In this document: in pieces, positions 34,232 through 43,429 of the stretch
How positions within the stretch are numbered: position 1 is the stretch's first letter
How the letters are laid out: each line of letters begins with the position of its first letter
DNA from: BJGV01 sp965205785
GTDB lineage: Bacteria; Pseudomonadota; Gammaproteobacteria; Burkholderiales; Nitrosomonadaceae
DNA length: 64,000 nt
Assembly (NCBI GenBank): GCA_965205785.1
Contig: OZ242188.1
Span: forward strand, 868,001-932,000
Direction: 5' to 3'
Program-made: the position numbers and the translations under genes
Notes under the pieces: generated by a model
Database searches by the model: none
The model's input: the letters and a program-made list of their open reading frames with translations, nothing else
What the model was told of the DNA's origin: nothing

Positions 34232-34651
34232 ATGGACATCATGAAACTTGGAACTCAATTATTAATGTCGAAACTGGGTAGCGGCACTAATACAGACTTG
34301 GGTTCCGTACAAAATGCTCTAGGCAGCCTAATGGGGAATGGAGAAACACCTGACATAGGCAGCCTACTAAGTGGACTTCAATCAGGTGGTTTGGGTGACA
34401 TTGCGAAATCATGGCTGGGAGACGGCGACAATGCACCAATATCTGCCGACCAAGTCAGAAACGTCGTGGATGGAAACAAATTGAGCAGACTTGCTTCAGT
34501 ACTTGGAACCGATGAAGGTTCTGTACTTTCTGGTCTACAAGAAGCTATGCCACAGATGGTTGATAAAGCCAGCAGTGGTGGTTCTTTGCTTGACTCTATT
34601 GGTGGAATTTCTGGTGTAGCCAATTTAGCTAAAGGATTATTAGGAAAATAA
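34232..34651 (+). CDS. YidB/DUF937-family protein
   Basis: 139 residues, Gly/Ser/Leu rich. The DUF937 pattern is present: GLGDIAKSWLGDGDNAPISADQVRNVV around residues 52-79, followed by helices LASVLGTDEGSVLSGLQEAMPQMVDKAS and a Gly-rich end. The function of the family is unclear; it is soluble and cytosolic. AAGGA precedes the ATG. Stands alone between two repeat copies. Confidence 0.8.
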   Translation: MDIMKLGTQLLMSKLGSGTNTDLGSVQNALGSLMGNGETPDIGSLLSGLQSGGLGDIAKSWLGDGDNAPISADQVRNVVDGNKLSRLASVLGTDEGSVLSGLQEAMPQMVDKASSGGSLLDSIGGISGVANLAKGLLGK

Positions 34652-34769
34652 TGTCGGGATAATTAAGGGTTCATGAGCTACGGAGCTTTCGCTTCTGACC
34701 TTTTTCACGTCCTTAACATAGGCTAACCTATTAAGCCTTAGGCAACTACTAAAGTTAGAGAGAGTTCTT

Positions 34770-34801
34770 GAATGTCCGCTTTTTGCCAAACGCGGACATT
34801 A
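34770..34801 (-). repeat. 32-bp palindromic repeat, copy 7 (reverse orientation)
   Basis: GAATGTCCGCTTT then TTGCCA then AACGCGGACATTA. In the convergent gap between the yidB-like and isochorismatase-like genes. Confidence 0.85.
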
Positions 34802-34835
34802 AAACTTTTGTAAGCTCTACTTGCAGAAATAAGCG

Positions 34836-35429
34836 TCACGCACCAAGATCTGCATAGATTTCACTTAAAATTGGAAGAACACATGGTCCTGCACCTTCGG
34901 ACCAATTGGAAACCAGTTCTGATAGGATCTGGATCGTGCTGGTAATAGCAATGCCAGATTGTTGCATGCGCATTATCGCTATGTCATCTCCTACTTTGGT
35001 GCCAGATCCAGAGGCATCTGCAACCACTTGTACCTGATAACCTTCGTCTTGTGCATTAAGCGCTGGGTAGAATACGCATACCTCGGTGAGCAAACCCGCT
35101 ATAATTATTTTCTTTCGTCCCGTAGATTTAACGGCAGCAGAAAAATTTACGTCGTCAAACGCATCTACTATTCCTGCTCGCTTGATTCTTTTTGTGTAAG
35201 CTTCTGGCAGTATTTGTTGAAGCTCTGTGAATAAAGGGCCTTGCATTTGATCTTCCTGGCTACTTGTTAAAATTACTGGTAGTCCAAGTTCTTTTGCAGC
35301 CTTTGCTAATGCCAATGTATTGCGAATAACATCTTTTTTTGGTGCGGAATGCATCCACTCAATTGTACCCACTTGATGATCAATTAGCAGAAGTGCTGAA
35401 TTATCTGCATTAAATCTTTCGTAAGCCAT
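34836..35429 (-). CDS. Isochorismatase-family hydrolase (YcaC-like)
   Basis: 197 residues of the cysteine-hydrolase fold: D17 in SALLLIDHQVG and C118 in GLLTEVCVFYPAL are at the catalytic positions. The overall pattern and the long C-terminus with STIQILSELV match YcaC-type enzymes, whose physiological substrate is unsettled. It is 25 bases downstream of the pirin gene, on the same strand, with a divergent LysR beyond, a frequent arrangement in proteobacteria. Confidence 0.88.
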   Translation of the reverse strand: MAYERFNADNSALLLIDHQVGTIEWMHSAPKKDVIRNTLALAKAAKELGLPVILTSSQEDQMQGPLFTELQQILPEAYTKRIKRAGIVDAFDDVNFSAAVKSTGRKKIIIAGLLTEVCVFYPALNAQDEGYQVQVVADASGSGTKVGDDIAIMRMQQSGIAITSTIQILSELVSNWSEGAGPCVLPILSEIYADLGA

Positions 35430-35454
35430 AGTTTTCTCCTCTGTAAAATTAGTT

Positions 35455-36132
35455 CTATTTTCTGGTATGTATCAAAATAATTTGTGCATCTTCTGTGGCC
35501 TTAAAAACCAGATTTTCTCCACGTACTAAATCTCCATCAACAATGAGTTTTCCATTTAGAAACCCAGAGCCACGAGTTAGATAAGCATAGAAAGGCCCGT
35601 TATTTGTTTCCTTTTGGCCTGATTTGAGTAGCCCAACATCAATTAACGTATTGCTGTCGTGAGTATCGTTTTGTCCTATTGCACCTCCGTAAACCCTCGT
35701 TACTTCCCCGGGTTTTGGTTGAAAGAATTTGTAGCTTGCAGGATCGCCTACACGTTCAGGCAAAACCCATAACTGAATCATGCGATTCTCAATATCCTCC
35801 GGGTTAACTTCATTATGTGAGAAACCCTCACCGCCTGCTCGTTGTGATTGAGCATCGGTACTTATCATCTCTTGACCCTGTTCTAAGGAACCTTCGTGAG
35901 CAATGCGTCCTTCAACCATTACTGAAATCACATCAATTTCACGGTGGCTATGCATCTTGGTCTCACCTTTTGGTAAAAAACGTGCGTCAGCAAGATATAC
36001 AAAGTTTCCCAAGCCCGACCATGTGTTTGAATCAGCATTTTCTCCAAACAGTCTTTTGTCTGTTACTAGGCGGTGTTCACGTAGTCCGGCAAAACCACCA
36101 AGATGTAAATCATCTCTATGCAAAATTTCCAT
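35455..36132 (-). CDS. Pirin-family cupin protein
   Basis: About 225 residues of two cupin domains. The metal-binding motif of pirins is present as KMHSHREIDVISVMVEGRIAHEGS, and the second domain ends with AYLTRGSGFLNGK. Some bacterial pirins act as quercetinases. The start at MEILHRDDL is chosen because GGGGGAG precedes it; a longer frame upstream is less likely. Cotranscribed with the isochorismatase-like gene; the divergent LysR gene starts about 100 bases away. Confidence 0.9.
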   Translation of the reverse strand: MEILHRDDLHLGGFAGLREHRLVTDKRLFGENADSNTWSGLGNFVYLADARFLPKGETKMHSHREIDVISVMVEGRIAHEGSLEQGQEMISTDAQSQRAGGEGFSHNEVNPEDIENRMIQLWVLPERVGDPASYKFFQPKPGEVTRVYGGAIGQNDTHDSNTLIDVGLLKSGQKETNNGPFYAYLTRGSGFLNGKLIVDGDLVRGENLVFKATEDAQIILIHTRK

Positions 36133-36234
36133 GTATCTCCCCCATATCGGTTTATATTTAGCAGAATACATTGTTACTACAAAGTGATAAACTATGAATA
36201 ATAGGAAATACTGTTCTATATAAGGAACAATTAA

Positions 36235-37122
36235 ATGAATGATCTAAATGATATGGCTGTATTCGCAAAGGTTGTTGAGACCGGCGGTTTTACGATGGCA
36301 GGAGAGACAATTGATATGCCAAAATCCAATGTTAGTCGACGGGTTTCCCGGTTAGAAGAACGTTTAGGGGTTCGGCTGCTGGAACGCACTACTCGTAAAA
36401 TACGTATGACAGAACTCGGTGAAATCTACTACGCACATTGCCGTCGTATTATTGAAGAAGCAGAACATGCTGATGTTCGCGTTAGCCAAGCATTAGAAAT
36501 TCCAAGAGGGCAACTTCGCGTGAGTGCATCGGTGACGGTTGGGCAAAATATCATCAGTCCGGTACTGGGTCAGTTTGTTAAGGAATATCCAGAAGTGAAG
36601 GTTCAAATGACTCTGGCTAATAGACGCGTTGACTTGGTAGAAGAAGGATTTGATATTGCAGTACGAGTGGGTCAGCTCGAAGATTCATCATTAGTTGCGC
36701 GGCTACTAGGAAAGAGTGAACTTGCTCTGTTCGCAAGCCCAGCCTACCTTAAAAAAGCTGGCGAACCTAAAATGCCAGGTGATGTTAAAGATCATCATTG
36801 CATCGTAATGAGTGATCAAATTGATAGCGCACAATGGGCGTTGATCAGGAATGATCAGAAAACTACTCAGAAAATAAGGCCACAATTAGCAGTTAATGAT
36901 TTTCACATAATGCGACGGCTACTAGTTGAAGGCTGTGGAATTGGCATGCTACCAGACTATATGGCAAATGGCTGGGAAAAAGAATTGCAACGCATTCTTT
37001 TGAAATGGAAAATTCCCTCTGTTGACATCCACGCTGTCTACCCAAGTCATCAGGGTGCCACACCAAAGGTTCGTGCATTCATAGATTTCTTGCAGATAGC
37101 CATATCAATGGTTAAGACTTAA
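36235..37122 (+). CDS. LysR-family transcriptional regulator
   Basis: 295 residues: winged helix MAVFAKVVETGGFTMAGETIDMPKSNVSRRVSRLEERLGVRLLERTTRKIRMTELG at the N-terminus and a substrate-binding domain for the rest. Divergent from the pirin/isochorismatase pair with a 102-base shared promoter gap, so these genes are its likely targets. The co-inducer is unknown. Confidence 0.92.
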   Translation: MNDLNDMAVFAKVVETGGFTMAGETIDMPKSNVSRRVSRLEERLGVRLLERTTRKIRMTELGEIYYAHCRRIIEEAEHADVRVSQALEIPRGQLRVSASVTVGQNIISPVLGQFVKEYPEVKVQMTLANRRVDLVEEGFDIAVRVGQLEDSSLVARLLGKSELALFASPAYLKKAGEPKMPGDVKDHHCIVMSDQIDSAQWALIRNDQKTTQKIRPQLAVNDFHIMRRLLVEGCGIGMLPDYMANGWEKELQRILLKWKIPSVDIHAVYPSHQGATPKVRAFIDFLQIAISMVKT

Positions 37123-37144
37123 TTTGTTTATAAATGTAACTATC

Positions 37145-37176
37145 GAACGCCTGCTTAATGCCAAAAGCAGACGTTC
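37145..37176 (-). repeat. 32-bp palindromic repeat, copy 8 (reverse orientation)
   Basis: GAACGCCTGCTTA then ATGCCA then AAAGCAGACGTTC. Between the convergent lysR and integrase genes. Confidence 0.85.
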
Positions 37177-37232
37177 ATTAATGGATACATCTTTTTGCAG
37201 CCTAGGAGAAATTTTATTGGACATCAGTTTTG

Positions 37233-38297
37233 CTAGCCAAAAATCTTTTTATTCATAGACTCCACCACACTAGCAGTATGACCTTCGGAAAGATGTGCAT
37301 AACGCTTTACCGTCTCCAATGTTTTATGCCCCAGCACCTCAGCAATCTCAGCAAGGCTTGCACCATTCATGGCAAGATAGCTTGCTGCTGAATGTCTCAA
37401 ATCATGGAAGCGAAAGTCTTGAATATCTGCTTTTTTAAGTGCAGCTTTCCAAGGAGTACGTAGATCTATCGGTTTTATTGTATTGTTTCCTCTGGCAGGA
37501 AAGAGATAGTTACTATTTGTCTGGCGCACCCTACTAAGTTCTTTTAGCAACTCCAATGCATGACTAGTAATTACCACAGCGCGTCGTACATTATTCTTTT
37601 TTTCAAGTAGAATCGCTCTTCCACGATTTAAGTCTACATTGTCCCAGGTTAGTCCCATAATTTCCCCTTGGCGCATTCCGGTGGATAGTGCCAGCACAAC
37701 TACAGGATAAAGATAAAGGTTTTTTGATTCTTTGCAGACTTTCAAAAGTCGAACACGTTCATCGTCGGACAAAAAACGGACTCGATCTCGTGACACTTTG
37801 GGCTTTGTCACTTTTCGCATGGGACTATCTTCCATCCATCCCCATTCTTTTGCTGCAATGGTAAAGGCATGGGATAACGCAGCCAGATAACGCACTACAC
37901 TTGCAGGAGAGCGTGGTTTGCCACGTTTTGTAATTTCCTGGCCTAATTTATCTCGGTACTCTGCCAACAGTGAAGGTGTTACATCAGCAAGACTGTAATA
38001 GCCAATTTCTGCTTTCCATCGTTTTAATTGTTGTGTTTGATTGTATGCACTTCTTGGTTTGTGGGGCAAAACATCGCGGATATACCGGTCTATCAATTCA
38101 GCTAATGTGTGGCGTTTGGATTCAGTTGTTTTAAAGTGCCTTCCCTCACGAATTGTTGATTCTGTTTGCTGCACCCATTTCCTGGCATCGGTAAGACGTT
38201 CAAAAGAAGCTGACTGTATTGGGAAACCTTTTAGTCGAATCTTAGCTCGATAAGTATTACCGTGAGACTTGGAAAGTCTTCTCTCAATAGTTGCCAT
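37233..38297 (-). CDS. Tyrosine recombinase/integrase
   Basis: 354 residues with an N-terminal arm-binding-type region, a core-binding SAM-like domain (residues 62-150) and the catalytic domain. The active-site residues are all present: R209 (STGMRQGEI), H298-x2-R301 (FHDLRHS), H324 (LGHKT) and Y333 (VKRYAHL). It appears intact. The gene is 370 bases from tRNA-Thr and lies on the 3' side of that tRNA, the usual place of an integrase that uses the tRNA 3' end as its attachment site. No excisionase or phage structural gene is nearby. Confidence 0.93.
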   Translation of the reverse strand: MATIERRLSKSHGNTYRAKIRLKGFPIQSASFERLTDARKWVQQTESTIREGRHFKTTESKRHTLAELIDRYIRDVLPHKPRSAYNQTQQLKRWKAEIGYYSLADVTPSLLAEYRDKLGQEITKRGKPRSPASVVRYLAALSHAFTIAAKEWGWMEDSPMRKVTKPKVSRDRVRFLSDDERVRLLKVCKESKNLYLYPVVVLALSTGMRQGEIMGLTWDNVDLNRGRAILLEKKNNVRRAVVITSHALELLKELSRVRQTNSNYLFPARGNNTIKPIDLRTPWKAALKKADIQDFRFHDLRHSAASYLAMNGASLAEIAEVLGHKTLETVKRYAHLSEGHTASVVESMNKKIFG

Positions 38298-38629
38298 AAA
38301 CTTATTTCCTGCATCAGGATTTAATACATATCAGACTACAATATTCAACAACAAATAACAACATCAGATAAATAGTCAGACGTTTTAACATAATTATTTA
38401 TTTATAAACAATGTATTAGACTTATATATTTTTGATATGGGACGGTAATGGGACGATTAATTTGAAAAAATTGGTATTATTTAACAAAGTTTATTACTTT
38501 AGGCCATAAAAATTGGCTCATTTGAGTATGTGGACTGCGGAAACTGGTTACCAGCATATATATACATAAACATACAGAAGATATGTTTTATTGATCTTTA
38601 ATGTCCCGTTAATGTCCCAAACAAAAGAG
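38298..38629. other. Probable attachment-site region with arm-type repeats
   Basis: No gene. Direct-repeat pairs based on GGGAC occur on both sides: TGGGACGGTAATGGGAC at 38438-38454 and, inverted, GGGACATTAACGGGACAT read on the minus strand at 38601-38619. Their position between integrase and tRNA and their paired layout fit integrase arm-binding sites. This is an inference from arrangement alone. Confidence 0.4.
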
Positions 38630-38659
38630 AAGGGATTTAGCTTTTACGCTAAATCCCTT
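38630..38659 (-). terminator. Terminator of the tRNA-Thr transcript
   Basis: AAGGGATTTAGC pairs perfectly with GCTAAATCCCTT around a 6-base loop, followed on the minus strand by a T-rich tract. It begins 7 bases after the tRNA CCA. Confidence 0.88.
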
Positions 38660-38666
38660 CATTTAC

Positions 38667-38742
<76 letters not shown>

Positions 38743-39010
38743 AAGACTCATAAGGATCAAAGATTATAGAGGTTTGGAATACGGTCAGCAAATTGAAACT
38801 AAACAGCTATATGGAGAGTCTAGGATATAAGGCATTATTTTTAATCAGATTCAAAGCAAATAGTATGTACTGTAATCGATTCAAAATACTAATTACTAAT
38901 GCTGACAGATATTTGTGCACAAATTATATGGTTTTATGTAATTTACTATAATTTCGGCTAAAATCGTTAAACGTGTAGACATACTTACAAAAATACGGCA
39001 GAATCGTCTA

Positions 39011-39466
39011 ATGACGTCAAGAGCTACAGTAGCAAAAAATATTTTAGTCTTGCATGGGCCCAACCTTAATCTTCTGGGTGGCAGAGAACCAGAAGTATAT
39101 GGAAGCGAGACGTTAGAAGAAATTAACGGAAATTTAAGTAAATTGGCGAAAGAAGCAGGATCTAGTCTAATTTGCTTTCAGAGCAATAGTGAAGCAGAGC
39201 TAATAAGTCGCATTCAGAAGGCCATTGGGGATGAAACTGACTTTATTATCATTAATCCTGCTGCATTTACACATACTAGTGTTGCTTTGCGTGATGCATT
39301 AGCAGCAGCACGTTTGCCTTTTATAGAGGTTCATCTTACAAATATTTTTGCTCGTGAAACATTTCGACGAGAATCGTATTTTTCTTCTCTTGCATTAGGT
39401 GTAATTACTGGTTTGGGCGCCAGAAGCTATTACTTGGCACTTAAATATGCATTACATACTTGTTAA
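39011..39466 (+). CDS. aroQ: 3-dehydroquinate dehydratase, type II
   Basis: Third step of the shikimate pathway, 3-dehydroquinate to 3-dehydroshikimate. Family motifs: LVLHGPNLNLLGGREPEVYG near the N-terminus with the catalytic Tyr, FQSNSEAELISRIQKA, INPAAFTHTSVALRDAL and FIEVHLTN with the catalytic His. 151 residues is normal. It heads the common betaproteobacterial order aroQ-accB-accC-prmA, with 83 bases to accB. Confidence 0.96.
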   Translation: MTSRATVAKNILVLHGPNLNLLGGREPEVYGSETLEEINGNLSKLAKEAGSSLICFQSNSEAELISRIQKAIGDETDFIIINPAAFTHTSVALRDALAAARLPFIEVHLTNIFARETFRRESYFSSLALGVITGLGARSYYLALKYALHTC

Positions 39467-39549
39467 TTAAGGCCCTACACGACTGTATTAAAAGAAAATA
39501 TATTTCAGGTCATATGCCATAAATAGGACACTGCCCCAGGAGGGCTATT

Positions 39550-40002
39550 ATGGATCTAAGAAAGCTTAAAAAATTAATTGATTTAGTTGAAGAGTCAAGT
39601 ATCTCCGAGTTGGAAATCACTGAAGGAGAGGAAAGGGTCCGTATAAGTAAATCAAGGAAAGGCACTGGTATGCCGGTTCAGGTTGACATGCCGGCAGTTG
39701 CAGCACCAATCGTAGCTTCAGTACCAGAAACCAAAGTTTTGAACAAAGTTGAAGAGGAAATTCCTGCCGGTCATACAGTTAAATCCCCTATGGTTGGAAC
39801 TTTCTATCGTACGTCTGCACCTGGGAGTGATCCATTTGTAGAAGTGGGGCAAACGGTTAAAGTAGGGGATACTTTGTGCATTATTGAGGCGATGAAACTT
39901 CTTAACGAAATTGAAGCTGATAAGGATGGCATTATTAAAGCAATTTTGATTGAGAATGGTCAACCAGTTGAATACGGCGAGTCATTATTCGTTATTGAAT
40001 GA
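39550..40002 (+). CDS. accB: Biotin carboxyl carrier protein of acetyl-CoA carboxylase
   Basis: Carries biotin for the first step of fatty acid synthesis. The C-terminal biotinyl domain has the EAMKLLNEIEAD motif with the biotinylated Lys (about residue 116) and PMVGTFYR before it; the N-terminal 35 residues are the family's usual helical extension with a Pro/Ala-rich linker. 150 residues. A strong AGGAGGG precedes the ATG. accC follows after 87 bases. Confidence 0.97.
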   Translation: MDLRKLKKLIDLVEESSISELEITEGEERVRISKSRKGTGMPVQVDMPAVAAPIVASVPETKVLNKVEEEIPAGHTVKSPMVGTFYRTSAPGSDPFVEVGQTVKVGDTLCIIEAMKLLNEIEADKDGIIKAILIENGQPVEYGESLFVIE

Positions 40003-40089
40003 TGCCAACTTGATCATTTCTCTGGGAGTTATCGGGCTGAAGGACAATTCGCATACTCGCTATTCAGAATAGGATTTACCTAAATAAAT

Positions 40090-41445
40090 ATGTTTGAAAA
40101 AATACTTATAGCCAATCGAGGCGAGATTGCTTTGCGAATTCAGCGTGCTTGCCGCGAGATGGGCATCAAAACAGTTGCAGTACATTCTGAAGCGGATGCA
40201 GAAGCAAAATACGTAAAACTAGCTGACGAGTCTGTTTGTATTGGGCCAGCACCATCCAATCAGAGTTATCTTAATATTCCTGCAATTATAAGTGCAGCAG
40301 AAGTAACAGATTCTGAGGCAATTCATCCTGGCTACGGGTTTCTTGCAGAGAATGCTGATTTTGCTGAACGGGTGGAAAAAAGTGGATTTGTTTTTATCGG
40401 CCCGCGTCCTGAAACTATTCGTCTTATGGGCGATAAAGTTAACGCTAAAAATGCAATGAAAAAAGCTGGAGTACCTTGTGTTCCGGGCTCTGATGGAGCG
40501 CTGCCTGAATCTCCTGAGGAAATCAAAGGAATAGTTCGTACCATTGGATATCCAGTAATTATTAAGGCATCTGGTGGAGGGGGTGGGCGTGGAATGCGAG
40601 TGGTTCACACAGAAGCGGCATTATCTAATGCAGTAATCATGACTCGAAATGAAGCACAAGCTGCTTTTGGTAATCCCATGCTTTATGCAGAAAAATTTAT
40701 GGAAAATCCAAGGCACATAGAGTTCCAGGTTTTAGTTGATGAGCATAAAAATGCTATTTATTTAGGAGAAAGAGATTGCTCGGTACAGAGACGTAATCAG
40801 AAAATTATTGAGGAAGCACCAGCACCGGATCTTCATCCCAGAATGCGGGATAAAATAGGTTCTCGTTGTGCTGATGCTTGTCGTCGCATTGGGTATCGTG
40901 GCGTAGGCACGTTTGAATTCCTATTTGAGAAAAAAGAATTTTATTTCATTGAAATGAATACGCGTCTTCAGGTAGAACATCCAATTACCGAAGCAATCAC
41001 TGGGGTTGATTTGGTACAGCAACAAATTCGTGTTGCTGCAGGTGAAAAACTAAATATTCGACAGAAAGATATTGTGCCAAAAGGACATGCTATAGAGTGT
41101 CGAATTAATGCTGAAGATCCTTACAAGCTTATTCCATGTGCCGGCCGAATTACCCAGTATCATGCCCCAGGTGGTCCTGGTATACGGGTTGACTCCCATG
41201 TTTATCATAATTATACGGTGCCGCCTCATTATGATTCTTTAATAGGCAAAGTAATTGCCTATGGCGATAATCGAGACCAGGCTATTGCACGTATGCGAAT
41301 TGCATTATCAGAAATGGTGGTCGAAGGGATCATGACCAACATTCCGTTACATCTAGATTTGTTGTATGACGCCGCATTTTTGCGTGGTGGTTCTACCATA
41401 CATTATCTCGAGCAAATGTTGGCGCAACACAACAAGCAAGGATAG
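40090..41445 (+). CDS. accC: Biotin carboxylase subunit of acetyl-CoA carboxylase
   Basis: ATP-dependent carboxylation of the biotin on AccB. 451 residues, with KILIANRGEIALRIQRACRE at the start, the ATP-grasp Gly-rich loop KASGGGGGRGMR, GERDCSVQRRNQKIIEEAPA and the active-site EMNTRLQVEHPITE. Near full identity of motif layout to the family. Directly downstream of accB, ahead of prmA. Confidence 0.98.
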   Translation: MFEKILIANRGEIALRIQRACREMGIKTVAVHSEADAEAKYVKLADESVCIGPAPSNQSYLNIPAIISAAEVTDSEAIHPGYGFLAENADFAERVEKSGFVFIGPRPETIRLMGDKVNAKNAMKKAGVPCVPGSDGALPESPEEIKGIVRTIGYPVIIKASGGGGGRGMRVVHTEAALSNAVIMTRNEAQAAFGNPMLYAEKFMENPRHIEFQVLVDEHKNAIYLGERDCSVQRRNQKIIEEAPAPDLHPRMRDKIGSRCADACRRIGYRGVGTFEFLFEKKEFYFIEMNTRLQVEHPITEAITGVDLVQQQIRVAAGEKLNIRQKDIVPKGHAIECRINAEDPYKLIPCAGRITQYHAPGGPGIRVDSHVYHNYTVPPHYDSLIGKVIAYGDNRDQAIARMRIALSEMVVEGIMTNIPLHLDLLYDAAFLRGGSTIHYLEQMLAQHNKQG

Positions 41446-41574
41446 AGGTTCATTGTATTTTGTAACGTATTATCTATGAGCTTACATATACAAACAAAAT
41501 AAACACGATAAAGAGTGCATACGGTATGTTAAGTAAGTTTGGTTTAGTTAAGCTGAATTTATCCATGTTTTAGT

Positions 41575-42492
41575 ATGTATTGGACAGCACTCACCATTGA
41601 GACTGACGCCACTCATACAGAAGCATTAAGCAATTTATTAATTGAGCTAGGTGCTCTGTCAGTAGATATTCACGATGCCGCGGTTGGAACGCAGCACGAG
41701 CAATCATTATTTGAGCAGTATAATGAATTACCAAAAGCAATATGGTCTAACGTAGAAATAACTGCGCTCTTTGAAGAAGCTATTGATGTAACGGTAATCA
41801 TGCAAACGGCAGCACAAAGTGCTCAACTAGCTTGTATGCCTACCTATAGAATTAATAAAGTTGAAGATCAGGATTGGGTACGTTTGACTCGGGCCCAGTT
41901 TAGGCCTATAAAAATATCATCAAAGGTATGGATAGTTCCAAGTTGGCATCAAGTACCTGACCCTAAGGCCATTAATCTTATGTTGGACCCAGGGCGAGCC
42001 TTTGGCACCGGTAGTCACCCAACCACACAATTATGCCTTACTTGGCTTGATGAAAATTTACAAGGTGGCGAACAAGTGCTCGACTACGGTTGTGGATCTG
42101 GCATACTTGCTATTGCTGCACTGAAACTAGGGGCGGACCATGTTGTTGGAGTTGATATAGATCCTCATGCAGTTGAATCAAGTGTTGAGAACGCTGTACA
42201 CAATCAATGTAATCAAAGCAAAGTAGAGTTTTATTTAGCTGATTATATGTCTAAAGTAGATCAAGCAATGGATGGGTGGGCAGATGTGGTTGTTGCGAAT
42301 ATACTTGCCAATCCTCTAATCATGCTTGCTCCTTTACTGATGCGTGCTAGTAGGGATAATGGGCGCATTGTACTTTCTGGCATACTAAAGGAACAGGTAA
42401 AAGAAGTTGAACAAGCTTATCAGCAATGGTTCAGGATGTATCTTGCAAAAGAGCAGGATGGCTGGGCATTACTGATAGGAGTAAGAATATAA
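41575..42492 (+). CDS. prmA: Ribosomal protein L11 methyltransferase
   Basis: Trimethylates L11 using SAM. 305 residues: an N-terminal substrate domain and a methyltransferase domain with VLDYGCGSGILAIAALKLGADHVVGVDIDPHAVES and VVANILANPL. The LDPGRAFGTGSHPTT segment is diagnostic. The DUF3426 gene follows after 19 bases, so they are probably cotranscribed. Confidence 0.96.
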   Translation: MYWTALTIETDATHTEALSNLLIELGALSVDIHDAAVGTQHEQSLFEQYNELPKAIWSNVEITALFEEAIDVTVIMQTAAQSAQLACMPTYRINKVEDQDWVRLTRAQFRPIKISSKVWIVPSWHQVPDPKAINLMLDPGRAFGTGSHPTTQLCLTWLDENLQGGEQVLDYGCGSGILAIAALKLGADHVVGVDIDPHAVESSVENAVHNQCNQSKVEFYLADYMSKVDQAMDGWADVVVANILANPLIMLAPLLMRASRDNGRIVLSGILKEQVKEVEQAYQQWFRMYLAKEQDGWALLIGVRI

Positions 42493-42511
42493 AAATATTG
42501 GAAAATTAATT

Positions 42512-43270
42512 ATGGCGTTGGTTACTCGCTGTCCTAATTGCGCTTCGGTTTTTAAAGTAACGCAGGAGCATTTGCAGATGCAAGAGGGTAACGTACGTTG
42601 TGGGAATTGCTTACAGATATTTAATGGTTTTGCTGATTTGGCTACGATACAGGAGCTAGAATTTGATAAATATTTAGAGTTAGTAGTTAAGAATGAAGAA
42701 ATACAAGATGAGGCATTGCCAACAGAAATATCAGCTGTGACAAATACGGGAGAAAACGACTCTTACGCTTTTGACGCTATTCAATCACCCAAAGTCTCAC
42801 GTGTATGGGAGCTTATTAGTATATTTCTTTTAGTTACTCTTACAGGACAGATTATCTATTTATATCGAGCAGAACTTTCGGTTTTTGCACCTTCAACTAG
42901 GCCGTATCTTGAACAATACTGTGAGGTTTTAAATTGTAAAGTACCAGTATTGCAACAAACAGAGTTACTGAGTATTGAATCATCTGATATGCAGAAGGGA
43001 ACTGCAAGACAACAAGGTGTTGCTACGCTAACGGCAATGATACGTAATCAAGCCACTTTCCCTCAGGCATTACCCTCTCTTGAGCTCACTCTCACTGATA
43101 CTCAGGATAGAGCTCTTGCTAGTCGTATTTTTACTCCTGGCGAGTATCTTGAAGAAAATAAGCATCTTTCAGATACTATTGAGTCCAATAAAGAAATTAG
43201 TGTAACGTTAAAAATCGATAGCAGGAATTTAAATGCGGCTGGATACCGGTTGCTTTTGCTTTACCCTTAG
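42512..43270 (+). CDS. Zinc-ribbon and DUF3426 membrane protein
   Basis: 252 residues. Starts with the MJ0042 zinc ribbon CPNCASVFKV...VRCGNCLQIFNG (four Cys), an acidic linker, one membrane helix near residues 108-125 (VWELISIFLLVTLTGQIIYLY) and a DUF3426 periplasmic domain (AMIRNQATFPQALPSLELTLTD). The function is unknown, but it sits beside prmA in many betaproteobacteria. Confidence 0.88.
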   Translation: MALVTRCPNCASVFKVTQEHLQMQEGNVRCGNCLQIFNGFADLATIQELEFDKYLELVVKNEEIQDEALPTEISAVTNTGENDSYAFDAIQSPKVSRVWELISIFLLVTLTGQIIYLYRAELSVFAPSTRPYLEQYCEVLNCKVPVLQQTELLSIESSDMQKGTARQQGVATLTAMIRNQATFPQALPSLELTLTDTQDRALASRIFTPGEYLEENKHLSDTIESNKEISVTLKIDSRNLNAAGYRLLLLYP

Positions 43271-43429
43271 TCCCCTAGTACAATGACAAAGCTTATCAAT
43301 TACCAAGTTACACATATCTGAGCCGATATTGGTGTTCACAATAAACTTAATTAACTATTGGTCAGTGCTTAATAGACGGCTAAATCAGATGAAAAGCCTG
43401 TCAAATCAAGTATCGGCTTTCTTAACAGC

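Noticed and set aside
25673..37176. CRISPR array from the recurring 32-bp units
   Set aside because: Copies are palindromic, kilobases apart and in both orientations, with no regular spacers or cas genes.
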